Positions 13,745 through 26,301 of a DNA stretch of 28,211 nucleotides are shown here, piece after piece. Position 1 is the stretch's first letter. Every line of letters begins with the position of its first letter. Source of the DNA: an uncultured Mycoplasmatota bacterium. GTDB lineage: Bacteria; Bacillota_I; Bacilli_A; RF39; UBA660. The translations under genes and the position numbers were made by a program. The DNA lies in assembly GCA_900556025.1 (NCBI GenBank), contig USNG01000022.1:1-28211 (forward strand). Direction: 5' to 3'. The notes under the pieces were generated by a model that was not told the DNA's origin, ran no database searches, and was given only the letters and a program-made list of their open reading frames with translations.

Positions 13745-14749
13745 ATGATTGGAACAAGACAAAAAGAACTACTAAAGACAATAGTTGAAGAGTATGTAAA
13801 GACTGCAAGACCTGTTGGAAGTAAGTCTTTATGCAAAAAGTTTAAATGTTCAAGTGCAACTATTAGAAATGATATGGCTGAATTAGAAGATTTAGGCTAT
13901 TTAGAAAAGACTCATATATCTTCAGGAAGAATTCCATCTGAAGTTGGATATAGATACTATGTAGATAATTTGATGGAACCTAAAAAAATTAGTGGTGAAG
14001 ATATGCTTAAACTTCAAACTATATTTGCTAATAAAGATTTAGAATTAAATGACGCTATTAGTAAAAGTTTAGAAATAATAAGTGATATGACAAATTACAC
14101 TTCAGTTATTTTAGGAAAAGAATCAAGTGATGCTAAACTACAAAAAGTAGAAGTAGTACCTATCAGCGACAGACAATTAGTTGCAATAGTTATAACAGAT
14201 ACAGGACATGTTGAAAATAAGAATATTAATCTTGAAGAAAATATTCCTGTTAATGAAATAACTAAAACTACTGAGTTACTAAATAAGATGCTTATTGGGA
14301 CGCCTTTAGATGATGTTCCTAGTAAATTAGAATTTAAGATAAAACCAATAATTGGAAATTATATTGAAAATTATGAAGTTGTCTACAACGCATTTTATAA
14401 TGCATTATCTAATTTTACTAATGAAAGAAATGTTCATTTTACTGGTAAAGCCAATATATTAAAACAACCAGAATTCAGCACAGTTGATGATGTTAAAAAC
14501 ATTATAAGTAAATTTGAAAGCAAAGATATGGTGAGTAAAATTGAAGAAAATGATGATGAGGTTAAGGTATATATTGGTAGCGAAAGCGATATTGATGAAA
14601 ATGTAACAATAGTTAAAACTAAATTCAAAGCTGGTGGTAGAGAAGGAAGCATAGCTATCATAGGTCCAAAAAGAATGGAATATGAAAGAGTAGTAAATAT
14701 GCTTGAATATTTGAAACAAAATATCGAGGGTAAGGTAGGTAATAAATGA
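13745..14749 (+). CDS. hrcA: Heat-shock transcription repressor HrcA
   Basis: HrcA (334 residues) binds CIRCE as a dimer and represses the dnaK and groE operons; it depends on GroEL to stay active. The N-terminal winged helix reads MIGTRQKELLKTIVEEYVKT, then PVGSKSLCKKF and SSATIRNDMAELEDLGYLEKTH, all typical. The GAF-like core and the C-terminal RxGSIAIIGPKRMEYERV motif are present. ATG at 13745 is 6 bases from GGAGG (13734-13738); ATG at 13742 is also possible. Two CIRCE sites straddle its promoter, so it should repress itself and the genes downstream. The stop overlaps the next gene by 4 bases. Confidence 0.96.
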   Translation: MIGTRQKELLKTIVEEYVKTARPVGSKSLCKKFKCSSATIRNDMAELEDLGYLEKTHISSGRIPSEVGYRYYVDNLMEPKKISGEDMLKLQTIFANKDLELNDAISKSLEIISDMTNYTSVILGKESSDAKLQKVEVVPISDRQLVAIVITDTGHVENKNINLEENIPVNEITKTTELLNKMLIGTPLDDVPSKLEFKIKPIIGNYIENYEVVYNAFYNALSNFTNERNVHFTGKANILKQPEFSTVDDVKNIISKFESKDMVSKIEENDDEVKVYIGSESDIDENVTIVKTKFKAGGREGSIAIIGPKRMEYERVVNMLEYLKQNIEGKVGNK

Positions 14750-15268
14750 CAGAAAATTCTATTGAACAAGAAATCAAAAAATTATGTAGTCACATTAAAG
14801 TGGTTATGGGAAAACTAGAAGCACTTGAAGAAATAGATATTCTAATTTCTAGAAAATGTGAAAATAAAATAGTTGGATCATTAAGACAATATAGACCACT
14901 AAGTAATATAAATTTCTTAATTAGTTATGAAGAAATAGAAAGAGAAGCTGAAATTATTAAATCACAAACTAATAAAGATAAAAATCTAAAAGATAAAATA
15001 AAAGATTTAATAAAAAAAGAAATAGCAATACTTGATACTGATACTTTATGTGAACACATTAGTTTCTGTATGACACTTTTAACTAAATTAGAAAGAAAAG
15101 ATATAGTCTTAGCAAGAAAACTTGCAAGAAATATTATGAATACATTAATGAACTATGGATTTTTTGAAACAATAGACTTTTCTATGATAGAAGATAACTT
15201 GCTTGAAGACATGCAAACTCTATTTATGCAAGAACAAGCAAAATTAACATTAAACAAAGGAGATAATG

Positions 15269-15285
<17 letters not shown>
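14746..15285 (+). CDS. Unknown 179-residue helical protein in the heat-shock operon
   Basis: I do not recognise this protein. It is hydrophilic and predicted mostly helical, with no signal peptide or membrane segment. It starts with a heptad-like region (IKKLCSHIKVVMGKLEALEEI), has a lysine-rich middle (about residues 70-95) and a C-terminal helical bundle with LARKLARNIMNTLMNYGF. The ATG overlaps the hrcA stop (ATGA), and its end overlaps grpE by about 17 bases, so translational coupling on both sides fixes it in the HrcA regulon. In most Bacilli grpE follows hrcA directly. A co-chaperone, an HrcA modulator or a lineage-specific adaptor are possibilities; none is shown. Confidence 0.75.
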
Positions 15286-17756
<2,471 letters not shown>

Positions 17757-17777
17757 TTAGATAATTAACTGAGTTAT

Positions 17778-17797
17778 GGGCTCAAACACTTGAGCCC
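17778..17797 (+). other. GC-rich hairpin between dnaK and pepF
   Basis: GGGCTCAA (17778-17785) and TTGAGCCC (17790-17797) form a perfect 8-bp stem with an ACAC loop, the most GC-rich palindrome seen in this window. Only CTTAATTT follows, not a clean T-tract. It may be a weak terminator or a 3' stabilising element that sets dnaK above pepF and dnaJ. Confidence 0.6.
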
Positions 17798-17821
17798 TTA
17801 ATTTATATAAAAGGAGAAACA

Positions 17822-19588
17822 ATGGATAAATACAAATGGGACTTAACTAAATTATTTAAAAGTGATGAAGACTTTAATGAAACAATAAATAGAGTAACAA
17901 AACTATTAGATGAAATAGTTAAATACAAAGGAAGAATATTTGAAAGTGAAGAGACTTTATTAGAATTCTTAAAACTTGATACCGAGATAGATATATTAAT
18001 AGAAAGAATATATATTTATGCATATCTTGGATACTATGACAACATGAGTGATGAAGAATTCTTAGTAAAGAAAGAAAAAGCTAATAATATAATGAATACT
18101 TCTTCAAGTGTAAGAACATTTGTAACTCCAGAAATTCTAAGTAAGGATTATAAAGAAGTACAAGAATTATTATCTAAAAATAAAGAACTAGAAAAATATA
18201 AATTTGCATTTGAAAAAATATTTAGAAGAAAAGAACATATACTTAGTGAACCTGAAGAATTATTGTTATCAAATGTAAGTGAAACATTTACAACTGCAAG
18301 AGATGCATTCAATGCATTAGATAATGTAGATATAGATTTAGGTTATATCAAAGATGAAGAAGGAAAGAAAGTAGAATTAACTTCTTCAAACTATGTAAGA
18401 TATATTACATCAAAGAATAGAAATGTAAGAAAAAATGCATTTAAAAAAGATAATAAATATTATGAAAAACATATAAATACTTTAAGTGCTTTGTATGCAG
18501 GAAAAGTTAAAACAAATGCATTTATTTCAAAGACGAGAAAATATAATAGTATCTTAGAAATGTATTTATTCAGTGATAAAATAAGTAGAAAATTGTATGA
18601 AAATTTAATAAAAATCACAAATAAAAATACTAAATACTTAAAAGAATATTACAAATTAAAAGGAAAAGAACTTGGATATAAATTACATTTATATGATACA
18701 TATGTAAATACATCTTCTATGCCTAAAAAAGATATTCCATATGAAGAAGGAATTAAAATAATTAATAAAGCATTATCTCCACTTGGAGAAGATTATTTAA
18801 AAGAATTTAATAGACTATTAAATAGTAATGTAGTAGATGTATATCCAAAAAAAGCTAAAAGAAGCGGTGCATTCGAATGGTGTACATATGGAGTAGATCC
18901 TTACGTATCATTAAACTATGAAAATGATATTGATTCAGTAAGTACACTTGCTCATGAAATGGGACATGCTATGCATAGTTATTATAGTAATACAAATCAA
19001 GATTACATAAATGCAGACTATCCAATCTTTTTAGCAGAAATCGCATCAACAGTAAATGAAGCATTACTTTCTAATTATTTAATTAAAAATAGTAGTGATA
19101 AAGATGAAAAAATATATTATCTAGTAGAATTTTTAGATAAATTCAAAGGAACTGTTTATAGACAAATGATGTTCGCTGAATTTGAATATATAATACATAA
19201 AATGTATGAAAAAGGTGAAGCAATTACTAAAGACTTATTATGTAAGACTTACTATGATTTAAACAAAAAAGAATTTGGCGGTGCTGTAGTAGTAGACAAA
19301 GATATTCAATATGAATGGTCAAAAATTCCACATTTTTATTCATCATTCTATGTTTATAAATATGCTACTGGATTTATAAGTGCACTTCTAATCGCAAATA
19401 AACTTGAAACTGATAAAAACTTTAAGGATAAATACATAGAATTCTTAAGTAGTGGTTGTAGTGATTATCCACAAGAATTATTATATAAACTTGGAATAGA
19501 CTTAACTAATGAAAATACTTTAGAAAAAGCATTCCAATTATTTAATGAAAAAGTAAAATTACTAAATGAATATATGAATGGAGAGTAG
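17822..19588 (+). CDS. pepF: Oligoendopeptidase F (M3 family zinc peptidase)
   Basis: At 588 residues this matches the PepF group of M3 metallopeptidases, which cut short cytoplasmic peptides. The zinc site is [11 protein letters not shown] with His378, Glu379 and His382; the third ligand Glu lies in the following [14 protein letters not shown] segment. The N-terminal helical domain starts [17 protein letters not shown], typical of PepF. The SD AAAGGAGAAAC precedes the ATG. It stands between dnaK and dnaJ, two bases before dnaJ, an unusual place that suggests co-expression with the heat-shock chaperones. Confidence 0.94.
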   Translation: MDKYKWDLTKLFKSDEDFNETINRVTKLLDEIVKYKGRIFESEETLLEFLKLDTEIDILIERIYIYAYLGYYDNMSDEEFLVKKEKANNIMNTSSSVRTFVTPEILSKDYKEVQELLSKNKELEKYKFAFEKIFRRKEHILSEPEELLLSNVSETFTTARDAFNALDNVDIDLGYIKDEEGKKVELTSSNYVRYITSKNRNVRKNAFKKDNKYYEKHINTLSALYAGKVKTNAFISKTRKYNSILEMYLFSDKISRKLYENLIKITNKNTKYLKEYYKLKGKELGYKLHLYDTYVNTSSMPKKDIPYEEGIKIINKALSPLGEDYLKEFNRLLNSNVVDVYPKKAKRSGAFEWCTYGVDPYVSLNYENDIDSVSTLAHEMGHAMHSYYSNTNQDYINADYPIFLAEIASTVNEALLSNYLIKNSSDKDEKIYYLVEFLDKFKGTVYRQMMFAEFEYIIHKMYEKGEAITKDLLCKTYYDLNKKEFGGAVVVDKDIQYEWSKIPHFYSSFYVYKYATGFISALLIANKLETDKNFKDKYIEFLSSGCSDYPQELLYKLGIDLTNENTLEKAFQLFNEKVKLLNEYMNGE

Positions 19589-19590
19589 TT

Positions 19591-20733
19591 ATGGCAAAAA
19601 GAGATTATTATGAAGTTTTAGGTGTATCAAAAGATGCAACTGAAGCAGAAATAAAAAGTGCTTTTAGAAAAAAAGCTAAAGAATTTCACCCAGATCTAAA
19701 TAAGAGTCCAGACGCACCAGAAAAATTCAAAGAAGCACAAGAAGCATATGCATGCCTTTCAGATAAAGATAATCGTGCTAAATATGATAAATATGGTCAT
19801 GCAGCATTTGAAAATCCTTATGAAAATGCAGGCGGTGGAGCTAGCTATGGAGGCGGAGCTAATCCATTCGGAAACTTCGATTTCAGTGATATCTTTGATG
19901 ATTTATTTGGCGGTTCAGGTTTCAGTTCATTTAGTGGATTTGGTGGTGGAAATAGATCATCATCAAGAGCTCGTAAAGGAAGCGATTCACTTTATGGAAT
20001 GAAAATAGACTTTATGGAAGCTGTTTATGGTTGTAAAAAAGATATAGATTTAGAATACTATGAAAATTGCGAAGATTGTGATGGATTAGGTGGTCATGGA
20101 GAAACAACTTGTTCAGAATGTAATGGTTCAGGATATGTTGTAAGGCAAACAAATACAATCTTTGGAGCAATGCAAAGTAGAACAGTATGTCCAGAATGCA
20201 ACGGAAAAGGAAAAACTTATAAAACAAGATGTAACACATGCAAAGGCAATGGAAAAATCAAAGTACAAAAAACAATCACAATTGATATTCCAGCTGGTAT
20301 AGATAATGGAGAACAACTAAGATTAAGTGGAAAAGGTGAACCAGGAGTAAATGGTGGACCAAATGGAGATTTATATATTGAAATTAGAATTAAACCAGAT
20401 GACAATTATAAAAGAGAAGGAAACGATATATATTTAGAAGTACCAGTTACTATAACAGATTTATGTTTAGGTGCAACTAAAACAATAAAAACAATTGACG
20501 GATATGTAGATTTAAAAATTAAAGATGGAAGTCAACCAGGAGATATCCTTAGAATAAAAGGAAAGGGTATCAATAATCCAGATTCTTGGAAAAAAGGAGA
20601 CTTCTATTGTGTACTTAAACTAATAATTCCAACAAGTCTATCAAGAAAACAAAAACAAATTTTAGCAGAACTTGAAGAAACTGATTTAGAAGATTCAAGT
20701 GAATTCAAAAAATTTGCTAAATTAAATAAATAG
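19591..20733 (+). CDS. dnaJ: Chaperone DnaJ (type I Hsp40)
   Basis: DnaJ stimulates DnaK ATPase and delivers substrates. All type I parts are present in 380 residues: the J domain with FHPDLNK (H33-P34-D35), a Gly/Phe-rich region (about 75-130), a zinc domain with four CxxCxGxG repeats ([32 protein letters not shown]), and the C-terminal substrate domains with [20 protein letters not shown] and LRIKGKGI. Its SD, ATGGAGAG, lies in the end of pepF. It is the last gene of the cluster and is followed by a terminator. Confidence 0.97.
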   Translation: MAKRDYYEVLGVSKDATEAEIKSAFRKKAKEFHPDLNKSPDAPEKFKEAQEAYACLSDKDNRAKYDKYGHAAFENPYENAGGGASYGGGANPFGNFDFSDIFDDLFGGSGFSSFSGFGGGNRSSSRARKGSDSLYGMKIDFMEAVYGCKKDIDLEYYENCEDCDGLGGHGETTCSECNGSGYVVRQTNTIFGAMQSRTVCPECNGKGKTYKTRCNTCKGNGKIKVQKTITIDIPAGIDNGEQLRLSGKGEPGVNGGPNGDLYIEIRIKPDDNYKREGNDIYLEVPVTITDLCLGATKTIKTIDGYVDLKIKDGSQPGDILRIKGKGINNPDSWKKGDFYCVLKLIIPTSLSRKQKQILAELEETDLEDSSEFKKFAKLNK

Positions 20734-20754
20734 TCAGTCAATACTGACTTTTTT
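20732..20754 (+). terminator. Rho-independent terminator of the heat-shock operon
   Basis: AGTCAGT (20732-20738) pairs with ACTGACT (20743-20749), with a CAAT loop and a T run to 20754. It begins in the dnaJ stop codon. Confidence 0.82.
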
Positions 20755-20755
20755 A

Positions 20756-20784
20756 ATGACAAAAAAAGTATATAGTGATATTAT
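20756..20784 (+). promoter_or_regulatory. Extended -10 promoter of the membrane protein/SH3b pair
   Basis: ATGACA (20756-20761), 17 bases, TATTAT (20779-20784), with TGA immediately before the -10 box. AGGAG (20794-20798) follows as SD. Confidence 0.6.
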
Positions 20785-20805
20785 AAATATAATAGGAGTA
20801 AGTTA

Positions 20806-21162
20806 ATGACAATAGATGAACTTCCAGTAGTGATGATAAGGTGCCTATTATCTACAATAATAATTGAACTTTTATTAGCACTAATTTTAGGAGTAAGAGA
20901 TAAAAAGGATATATTAAATATAATACTGGTCAATACAATGACAAATCCATTACTAGTTTCATTAATAACATATATAACTTACAATAAAACATATAATAGA
21001 ACGATTTCTATAATAATTATGGAAATTCTAGTTGTCATTATAGAAGGACTTACATATAAAAAAATATTAAAATTTAATAAGAAAAATCCATATATATTAT
21101 CACTAATATTAAATGCATCGTCATTCCTTATTGGTGAAATTATAAATTATTTAATTTATTAA
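20806..21162 (+). CDS. Small polytopic membrane protein, unknown function
   Basis: This 118-residue protein has four hydrophobic helices: residues about 8-28, 35-57, 65-82 and 94-116. Conserved-looking features are VNTMTNPLLVS in helix 2 and an acidic EILVVIIEGLTYK in helix 3, then NPYILSLILNASSFLIGE. I cannot name the family. The SD AGGAG is 7 bases before the ATG. The gene ends 9 bases before the SH3b-domain protein gene, so both are probably one transcript, and it may help place or insert that surface protein. Confidence 0.7.
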   Translation: MTIDELPVVMIRCLLSTIIIELLLALILGVRDKKDILNIILVNTMTNPLLVSLITYITYNKTYNRTISIIIMEILVVIIEGLTYKKILKFNKKNPYILSLILNASSFLIGEIINYLIY

Positions 21163-21171
21163 GGAGCGTTT

Positions 21172-22644
21172 ATGAAAAAGAAATTATTAATTATTTTGAT
21201 AGGTATGATACTATTAAGTCCATGCTGTATAAAAGCAAATCATGGATCACCAGCTACTGTACGATATAAAGCAGTAGTAACAAAAAAAGAAGGACTAGAA
21301 TGCAAAGATGAAAAAATACCTTATGGTTCAATAATAGAAGTAGAGGAATCATATGATATTGAAGATACACTATTTTTAAGATATATTTATAATGATTTGG
21401 ATTGCTTTGATGATATAAGTTATAAAGACTTTGAACTATATAATAAAGATTTCAACATAATGGACTATAACAATAAAGGAATTACTAAATTTCCATCAAA
21501 ATTAGATGTAACAGTTATATCTAGTAAAGGTATAAAATTATATAAAGGCCCAGCTAAAAAATATGACATTATAACTACAATTCCAAATAATACAAAACTT
21601 TATGCAGAATATTATGTAGATAATGAAGAAGGAATGCCTTGGTTGTATGTAACATATAATGGAAAAAGTGGATGGATATATAATGTGGACTATGAAACAG
21701 TATATGGCTATACTAAAGAAAAAGCAATCGTAACATTTAATGATGATAAAAATGAAATAAAACAAAATACAATAATAGATGAATATTATCATAGTGGAAT
21801 AAGAAATAAATACTATGTGAAATACAATGGTAAAATGTATTTTGTATATGGTCTAGGATTTCCTACAAATGATACAATCAAATTAGAAAAAGATGTTGAA
21901 TTAACAGAAACATTAGAAGAAAATTCTAAGGTAATATCAAAAGTAAAAAAAGGAACAACACTAAAAGTTGAATTCACTTCAGGTGATGATTATTCTGATT
22001 ATTATTATGTTACCTATAATGGAAAAAAAGGGTGGATAGTACTCGAGGAATTAGATGATGAAATAACTGATGAAGACTTAGAAAATGATTTGAGTAGTAA
22101 AAGTGATATTGAAAAAAATTATAAAGAAAATATAAATATTGAAAATGTAACTTTATCATCAAATGAAATTAAAGTTAATGAGAAAATTAACGTTAATATA
22201 AAAATAAATAATAACAGCAATACTAAAATAGATAAGATACTATTAGTATTCAAAAATAAATCTAATGAAAATAAATTAATATATTTAAAAGACATAGATG
22301 CAACTCCTTACATAGATATAGATAGTAAGTTATTTGAAAATGGAGAATTCAATTTAGAATATATAAGACTTGAGATGAATGATACAAATAAAACAAAAGT
22401 ATTATATTCAGTAAACGATATAAAAAATAAAAGTAATTATAAACTTAATGTAATAAATAAAAAAAATGTTAAAGAAGAAGAGAATAATAATACAGAAGAA
22501 ACAAAAAAGAAAATTGAAGAAATACACAAAATAAATAATACTCATCTTTATATTGGAATAGGTAGTGCTATATCAATAACAATAACTTCAATAATCTTAA
22601 TAATTTTAATAAATAAAAGAAAAAAAGATAAATCTAAAAATTAA
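21172..22644 (+). CDS. Secreted, membrane-anchored protein with SH3b (SH3-like) domains
   Basis: The protein has 490 residues. An N-terminal signal peptide (KKKLLIILIGMILL, probable cut after CCIKA) leads to a beta-rich region. Two SH3b-type repeats are visible: about 110-175 (LDVTVISSKGIKLYKGP and WLYVTYNGKSGWIYN) and about 240-300 (ELTETLEENSKVISKV and YYVTYNGKKGWIVLEE). A further beta-sandwich-like segment (about 320-420) follows, then an Asn/Glu-rich stalk and a C-terminal membrane helix (IGIGSAISITITSIILIILI) with a basic end. Bacterial SH3 domains of this type often bind cell-wall peptides; no catalytic domain is seen. It probably sits on the outer face of the membrane and contacts the wall. 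Confidence 0.8.
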   Translation: MKKKLLIILIGMILLSPCCIKANHGSPATVRYKAVVTKKEGLECKDEKIPYGSIIEVEESYDIEDTLFLRYIYNDLDCFDDISYKDFELYNKDFNIMDYNNKGITKFPSKLDVTVISSKGIKLYKGPAKKYDIITTIPNNTKLYAEYYVDNEEGMPWLYVTYNGKSGWIYNVDYETVYGYTKEKAIVTFNDDKNEIKQNTIIDEYYHSGIRNKYYVKYNGKMYFVYGLGFPTNDTIKLEKDVELTETLEENSKVISKVKKGTTLKVEFTSGDDYSDYYYVTYNGKKGWIVLEELDDEITDEDLENDLSSKSDIEKNYKENINIENVTLSSNEIKVNEKINVNIKINNNSNTKIDKILLVFKNKSNENKLIYLKDIDATPYIDIDSKLFENGEFNLEYIRLEMNDTNKTKVLYSVNDIKNKSNYKLNVINKKNVKEEENNNTEETKKKIEEIHKINNTHLYIGIGSAISITITSIILIILINKRKKDKSKN

Positions 22645-22665
22645 GTGTTGAAAAACACTTTTTTT
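22643..22665 (+). terminator. Rho-independent terminator after the SH3b gene
   Basis: AAGTGTT (22643-22649) and AACACTT (22654-22660) with a GAAA tetraloop, then TTTTT. It starts within the stop codon. Confidence 0.85.
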
Positions 22666-22686
22666 AATAGAAAAATCTAATATAAA

Positions 22687-22715
22687 TTGAATTTTATGCT
22701 AAAAAATGATATAAT
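22687..22715 (+). promoter_or_regulatory. Extended -10 SigA promoter of the dnaG-rpoD operon
   Basis: TTGAAT (22687-22692), 17 bases, TATAAT (22710-22715), with TGA directly before the -10. The leader to the dnaG ATG is about 73 bases. Confidence 0.75.
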
Positions 22716-22794
22716 ATGAACGTTTTTTAAATAAATTGCAAAAAAAAGAAGTGTTTTGAAACTTTTCTTCGTATATATATTATTAGGAGGGAAA

Positions 22795-24543
22795 ATGGCA
22801 CATATTAGTCCTAAAATCATTGCTGAAGTAAAATCTAGAAATAGACTAGAAGATGTTTTAAGAAGTTATGGCGTAGAACTTGATAGTAGAAATAAAGCAT
22901 TATGTCCATTTCATAAAGAAAAAACTCCTTCATTTAGTGTAAAACTAGATGAACAAATATTTACTTGTTTTGGTAAATGTAACTTCACTGGAGATGTATT
23001 CACATTTGTTGAAAGAAAAGAAGGAGTAACAAGACTTGAAGCAATAAAGATTTTAGCTGATAGAGTGGGAATAAAAATAGACAATACTGAAGTTAAAAAA
23101 GTAAACACAAAGTTTCAAACATACTACGAAATTAATGACACAGTAAATAAATATTTCAAAAACACACTTTTATCTAAAGAAGGAACTGAAGCAATAAAAT
23201 ACTTAACTGAAAGAAATATGTCTAAAGAATTAATTAGTGAATTTAATATTGGCCTTTCTAGTTCAAACAAACTGTATAACATCTTATCCAAAAAATATAA
23301 AAAAGAAGATTTATATGACATAGGACTAATTAAACAAATAAATGGTAATTTCTACGACACATTTCAAAATAGAATAATATTTCCAATCATAGATGAGAAT
23401 AATAACATAGTAGCTTTTTCAGGAAGAAAATATTTAAGTGAAGACTTAAAAGACGATCACTTACCAAAATACCTTCATTCAAAAGAAAGTGAAATATTTA
23501 AAAAAAGTGGTATTTTATACAACATTAATAATGCAGATACATTTATTAGACAAAGCAAAGAAATAGTACTTACTGAAGGATTTATGGATACTATAAGAAT
23601 GTCATCTATAGGTTATAAAAATGTAGTAGCTCTAATGGGAACAGCATTTACAAAAGAACATCTAGATAAAATACAAAAATATAAATGCAAAGTAATACTA
23701 AACCTAGATCAAGATGAAGCAGGAGTTACAAATACAATTAAAATCGGAGATGAACTTCTAAAACATAATATAGATTCAACAGTAATAGTATTTGAAGATT
23801 ACAAAGATAGTGACGAATTCATAAGTAAAAAAGGAAAAGAAGCATTTGATATAGCTTACAATAATAGACTTTCCTTCATAGATTTTAAACTTAAATACTT
23901 AAAATCAAGTAAGAACATGAAAGATTCAGTCGAAATAAGTAAATATATAAATGAAGCAATAGATTCCTTAGAAAAAATAGATGATGACATTTTAAGAGAA
24001 CTAAAGATAAATGAAATATCTAAAGAATTTGATATTGATGACTCAGTAATAAGAAATAAGATAAAAGTAAAAGAAGTAAAAACAAAAAAAGAAGAACCAA
24101 AGAAACAAGAAGAAATAAAAAAATATAATAAATATGACATAAGTGAAATAAGAATACTATATTTAATGTTAAATTATGATGATGTCATATTGTACTTTGA
24201 AAATTCACTTGGATACTTAATAAATCCTAAAAGATCAAATCTTGCTTATAAAATAATAGAGTTTAGAAATGATAATGGATACTTTAATCTATTTGACTTC
24301 GAAGACTCAATACTAGAAGATAAAGACGTAAATGATACACTTGATGAAATAAAAAAATATCATAACAATAAAGAATATACAAATGAAGAACTTGAAGATT
24401 ATATAAATACTATAAAAGAATACTCAGTAAAAAAACAAGTTGAAAAACTAAAACAAGAAATGAAAGACACCTTAGATATAAATAAAAAAATAGAGATTGC
24501 TAAAAAAATAGAGAATATAAATAAGGAAGTGTTAAAATGGTAA
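22795..24543 (+). CDS. dnaG: DNA primase DnaG
   Basis: The start at 22795 is supported by TAGGAGGG just upstream; an in-frame TTG at 22756 lacks an SD. The product has 582 residues and lays RNA primers for replication. The CHC2 zinc domain reads [11 protein letters not shown] and [12 protein letters not shown], with ligands C37, H40, C58 and C62. The last spacing is x3, where the family norm is C-x2-C. The RNA polymerase core has the TOPRIM motifs [11 protein letters not shown] and LNLDQDEAG. The C-terminal helicase-binding part is Lys/Glu-rich and weakly conserved. rpoD overlaps its end by 7 bases, which is the classic macromolecular-synthesis order, although rpsU is not upstream. Confidence 0.96.
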   Translation: MAHISPKIIAEVKSRNRLEDVLRSYGVELDSRNKALCPFHKEKTPSFSVKLDEQIFTCFGKCNFTGDVFTFVERKEGVTRLEAIKILADRVGIKIDNTEVKKVNTKFQTYYEINDTVNKYFKNTLLSKEGTEAIKYLTERNMSKELISEFNIGLSSSNKLYNILSKKYKKEDLYDIGLIKQINGNFYDTFQNRIIFPIIDENNNIVAFSGRKYLSEDLKDDHLPKYLHSKESEIFKKSGILYNINNADTFIRQSKEIVLTEGFMDTIRMSSIGYKNVVALMGTAFTKEHLDKIQKYKCKVILNLDQDEAGVTNTIKIGDELLKHNIDSTVIVFEDYKDSDEFISKKGKEAFDIAYNNRLSFIDFKLKYLKSSKNMKDSVEISKYINEAIDSLEKIDDDILRELKINEISKEFDIDDSVIRNKIKVKEVKTKKEEPKKQEEIKKYNKYDISEIRILYLMLNYDDVILYFENSLGYLINPKRSNLAYKIIEFRNDNGYFNLFDFEDSILEDKDVNDTLDEIKKYHNNKEYTNEELEDYINTIKEYSVKKQVEKLKQEMKDTLDINKKIEIAKKIENINKEVLKW

Positions 24544-25628
24544 ATAATATTAAAACATTTGAAGAAAGACTAAAAGAATTAGTAAGTGATGGTAAAAAGC
24601 AGGGATACTTAACTTACGAACAAATAGCTAAGAAAACTATTGATTTAGATTTAGATGCTAATGCATTAGATCAACTATATAATACATTAAGTGAAAATCA
24701 AATCGAAGTAAGAGCTGAAGATGAAGAAGACGGTTCTCCAATAGATTTAAAAAATGATATTATAATCGATGATGTACCTGATGAAAGTAAGGACATGAGT
24801 GTTAATGACAACGTAAGAATGTACTTAAAAGAAATAGGTAAAATAAGTCTTCTTAGTCAAGAAGAAGAACAAGAGTTATCAAGAAGAGTAGCAGAGGGAG
24901 ATGAAAAAGCTAAAAATATCTTAGCTGAATCTAACCTTCGTTTAGTTGTTTCAATTGCTAAACGTTATGTAGGACGTGGACTTTTATTCTTAGACTTAAT
25001 TCAAGAAGGAAATATAGGTCTTATGAAAGCAGTTGAAAAATTCGATTATGACAAAGGATATAAATTTAGTACTTATGCTACATGGTGGATTCGTCAAGCA
25101 ATAACTCGTGCATTAGCAGACCAAGCAAGAACAATTCGCGTACCAGTTCATATGGTAGAAACAATCAATAAAATGGCACGTATTGAAAGACAAATGACTC
25201 TAGAATTAAATAGAGAACCAACTGATCAAGAGCTATCTAAGAAAATGGGACTATCAGTAGATAAAATTGCAGAGATTAGAAAGATAAGCCAAGATCCAGT
25301 ATCACTAGAAACACCAATAGGTGAAGAAGATGATTCACATCTAGGAGATTTCCTTGCTGATGAAAGAACAATGTCACCAGAAGAATTCGCAACATACGAA
25401 ATATTAAAAGATGAATTACGTGAAGTATTAGATACACTAACAGTACGTGAAAAAGAAGTATTAGAATTAAGATTTGGCTTATTTGATGGTTCAAGTCACA
25501 CACTAGAAGAAGTAGGAAAACAATTTAAAGTTACTCGTGAAAGAATTAGACAAATCGAAGCAAAAGCTCTTAGAAAACTAAGACACCCATCAAGAGCTAA
25601 AAAACTAAAAGATTTCTTAATTGAATAG
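24537..25628 (+). CDS. rpoD: RNA polymerase primary sigma factor (SigA/RpoD)
   Basis: At 363 residues this is close to Bacillus SigA. A short region 1.1 is followed by region 1.2 ([21 protein letters not shown]). Region 2 contains [36 protein letters not shown] and the -10-binding [14 protein letters not shown]. Region 3 begins IRVPVHMVE. Region 4 holds [18 protein letters not shown] and the -35-binding helix [20 protein letters not shown]. It is translationally coupled to dnaG (7-base overlap, SD AAGGAAG). The near-consensus promoters elsewhere in this window fit the factor it encodes. Confidence 0.98.
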   Translation: MVNNIKTFEERLKELVSDGKKQGYLTYEQIAKKTIDLDLDANALDQLYNTLSENQIEVRAEDEEDGSPIDLKNDIIIDDVPDESKDMSVNDNVRMYLKEIGKISLLSQEEEQELSRRVAEGDEKAKNILAESNLRLVVSIAKRYVGRGLLFLDLIQEGNIGLMKAVEKFDYDKGYKFSTYATWWIRQAITRALADQARTIRVPVHMVETINKMARIERQMTLELNREPTDQELSKKMGLSVDKIAEIRKISQDPVSLETPIGEEDDSHLGDFLADERTMSPEEFATYEILKDELREVLDTLTVREKEVLELRFGLFDGSSHTLEEVGKQFKVTRERIRQIEAKALRKLRHPSRAKKLKDFLIE

Positions 25629-26247
25629 AATTGAAACAATATATTCATTCATAGATTTAGATGATAGAGTAGTAGATGTAGGGTGTGATCAAGCAAAACT
25701 AGGAATACTACTAGCAAAAAGAAATCAAAAATCTATCGCAAGTGATATAAGTAAAAAAGTAATAGAAAAAGCTTCACTTGATATAAGAAAATTAGGTTTA
25801 GATAACTTAATAGATTTAAGAATATCTAATGGTCTTTCAAACATAAAAGAGGGTGAAGCAGATACACTAGTCTTATCAGGAATGGGAACTCATACAATAT
25901 TAGAAATATTAAATAATACCAATCTTAGATTTAAAAAGATAATAACTATTTCTAATAACTATCACGATATATTGAGAAATAAAATGAATGAATTAAACTA
26001 TAAAGTAGAAATAGAACAAATAATTCTAGAAAATAATAAATATTATAATTTAATACTATTTACTGAAGGAACAAAAAAATATTCTAAAAAAGAACTAACT
26101 TTAGGACTTAATCACAAAGATAATAATTTATATAAAGAATATCTTAATTACTTATTAAATAAATATAAAAAAATAAAAGAAAGTTCTAAAGATAAAAATA
26201 CTAAAATAGATGAAATTATATCTCTAATAGAAGGTACTATTAAATAG
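25621..26247 (+). CDS. trmK: tRNA (adenine22-N1)-methyltransferase TrmK
   Basis: The only start that keeps the family's N-terminal helix is TTG at 25621, which overlaps the rpoD stop by 8 bases; no SD is visible, so coupling to rpoD is likely. It gives 208 residues. The SAM-binding motif I reads [17 protein letters not shown]; TrmK normally has a DIGTDHAYLP-type sequence, so the His is Gln here. The catalytic-side motif [15 protein letters not shown] is intact. A Lys-rich C-terminal helical tail (about 170-208) is typical of TrmK. TrmK follows sigA in Bacillus as well, which supports the call. Confidence 0.85.
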   Translation: MNRIETIYSFIDLDDRVVDVGCDQAKLGILLAKRNQKSIASDISKKVIEKASLDIRKLGLDNLIDLRISNGLSNIKEGEADTLVLSGMGTHTILEILNNTNLRFKKIITISNNYHDILRNKMNELNYKVEIEQIILENNKYYNLILFTEGTKKYSKKELTLGLNHKDNNLYKEYLNYLLNKYKKIKESSKDKNTKIDEIISLIEGTIK

Positions 26248-26262
26248 TACTTTTTATTTTTT
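26234..26262 (+). terminator. Rho-independent terminator of the dnaG-rpoD-trmK operon
   Basis: GTACTAT (26234-26240) and ATAGTAC (26244-26250), with a TAA loop, overlap the trmK stop. TTTTTATTTTTTT follows. Confidence 0.75.
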
Positions 26263-26301
26263 TCTGAATATGCTAAAATTTATAATTGGAAGGTGATAAA
26301 A

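Noticed and set aside
22748..22772. Imperfect hairpin in the dnaG leader (AAGAAG...CTTTTCTT)
   Set aside because: Weak AT pairing with internal mismatches and no T-tract; such structures are expected by chance at this base composition.
22756..22794. Upstream TTG start for dnaG (13 extra residues)
   Set aside because: No SD before it, while the ATG at 22795 has TAGGAGGG and gives the normal DnaG N-terminus.
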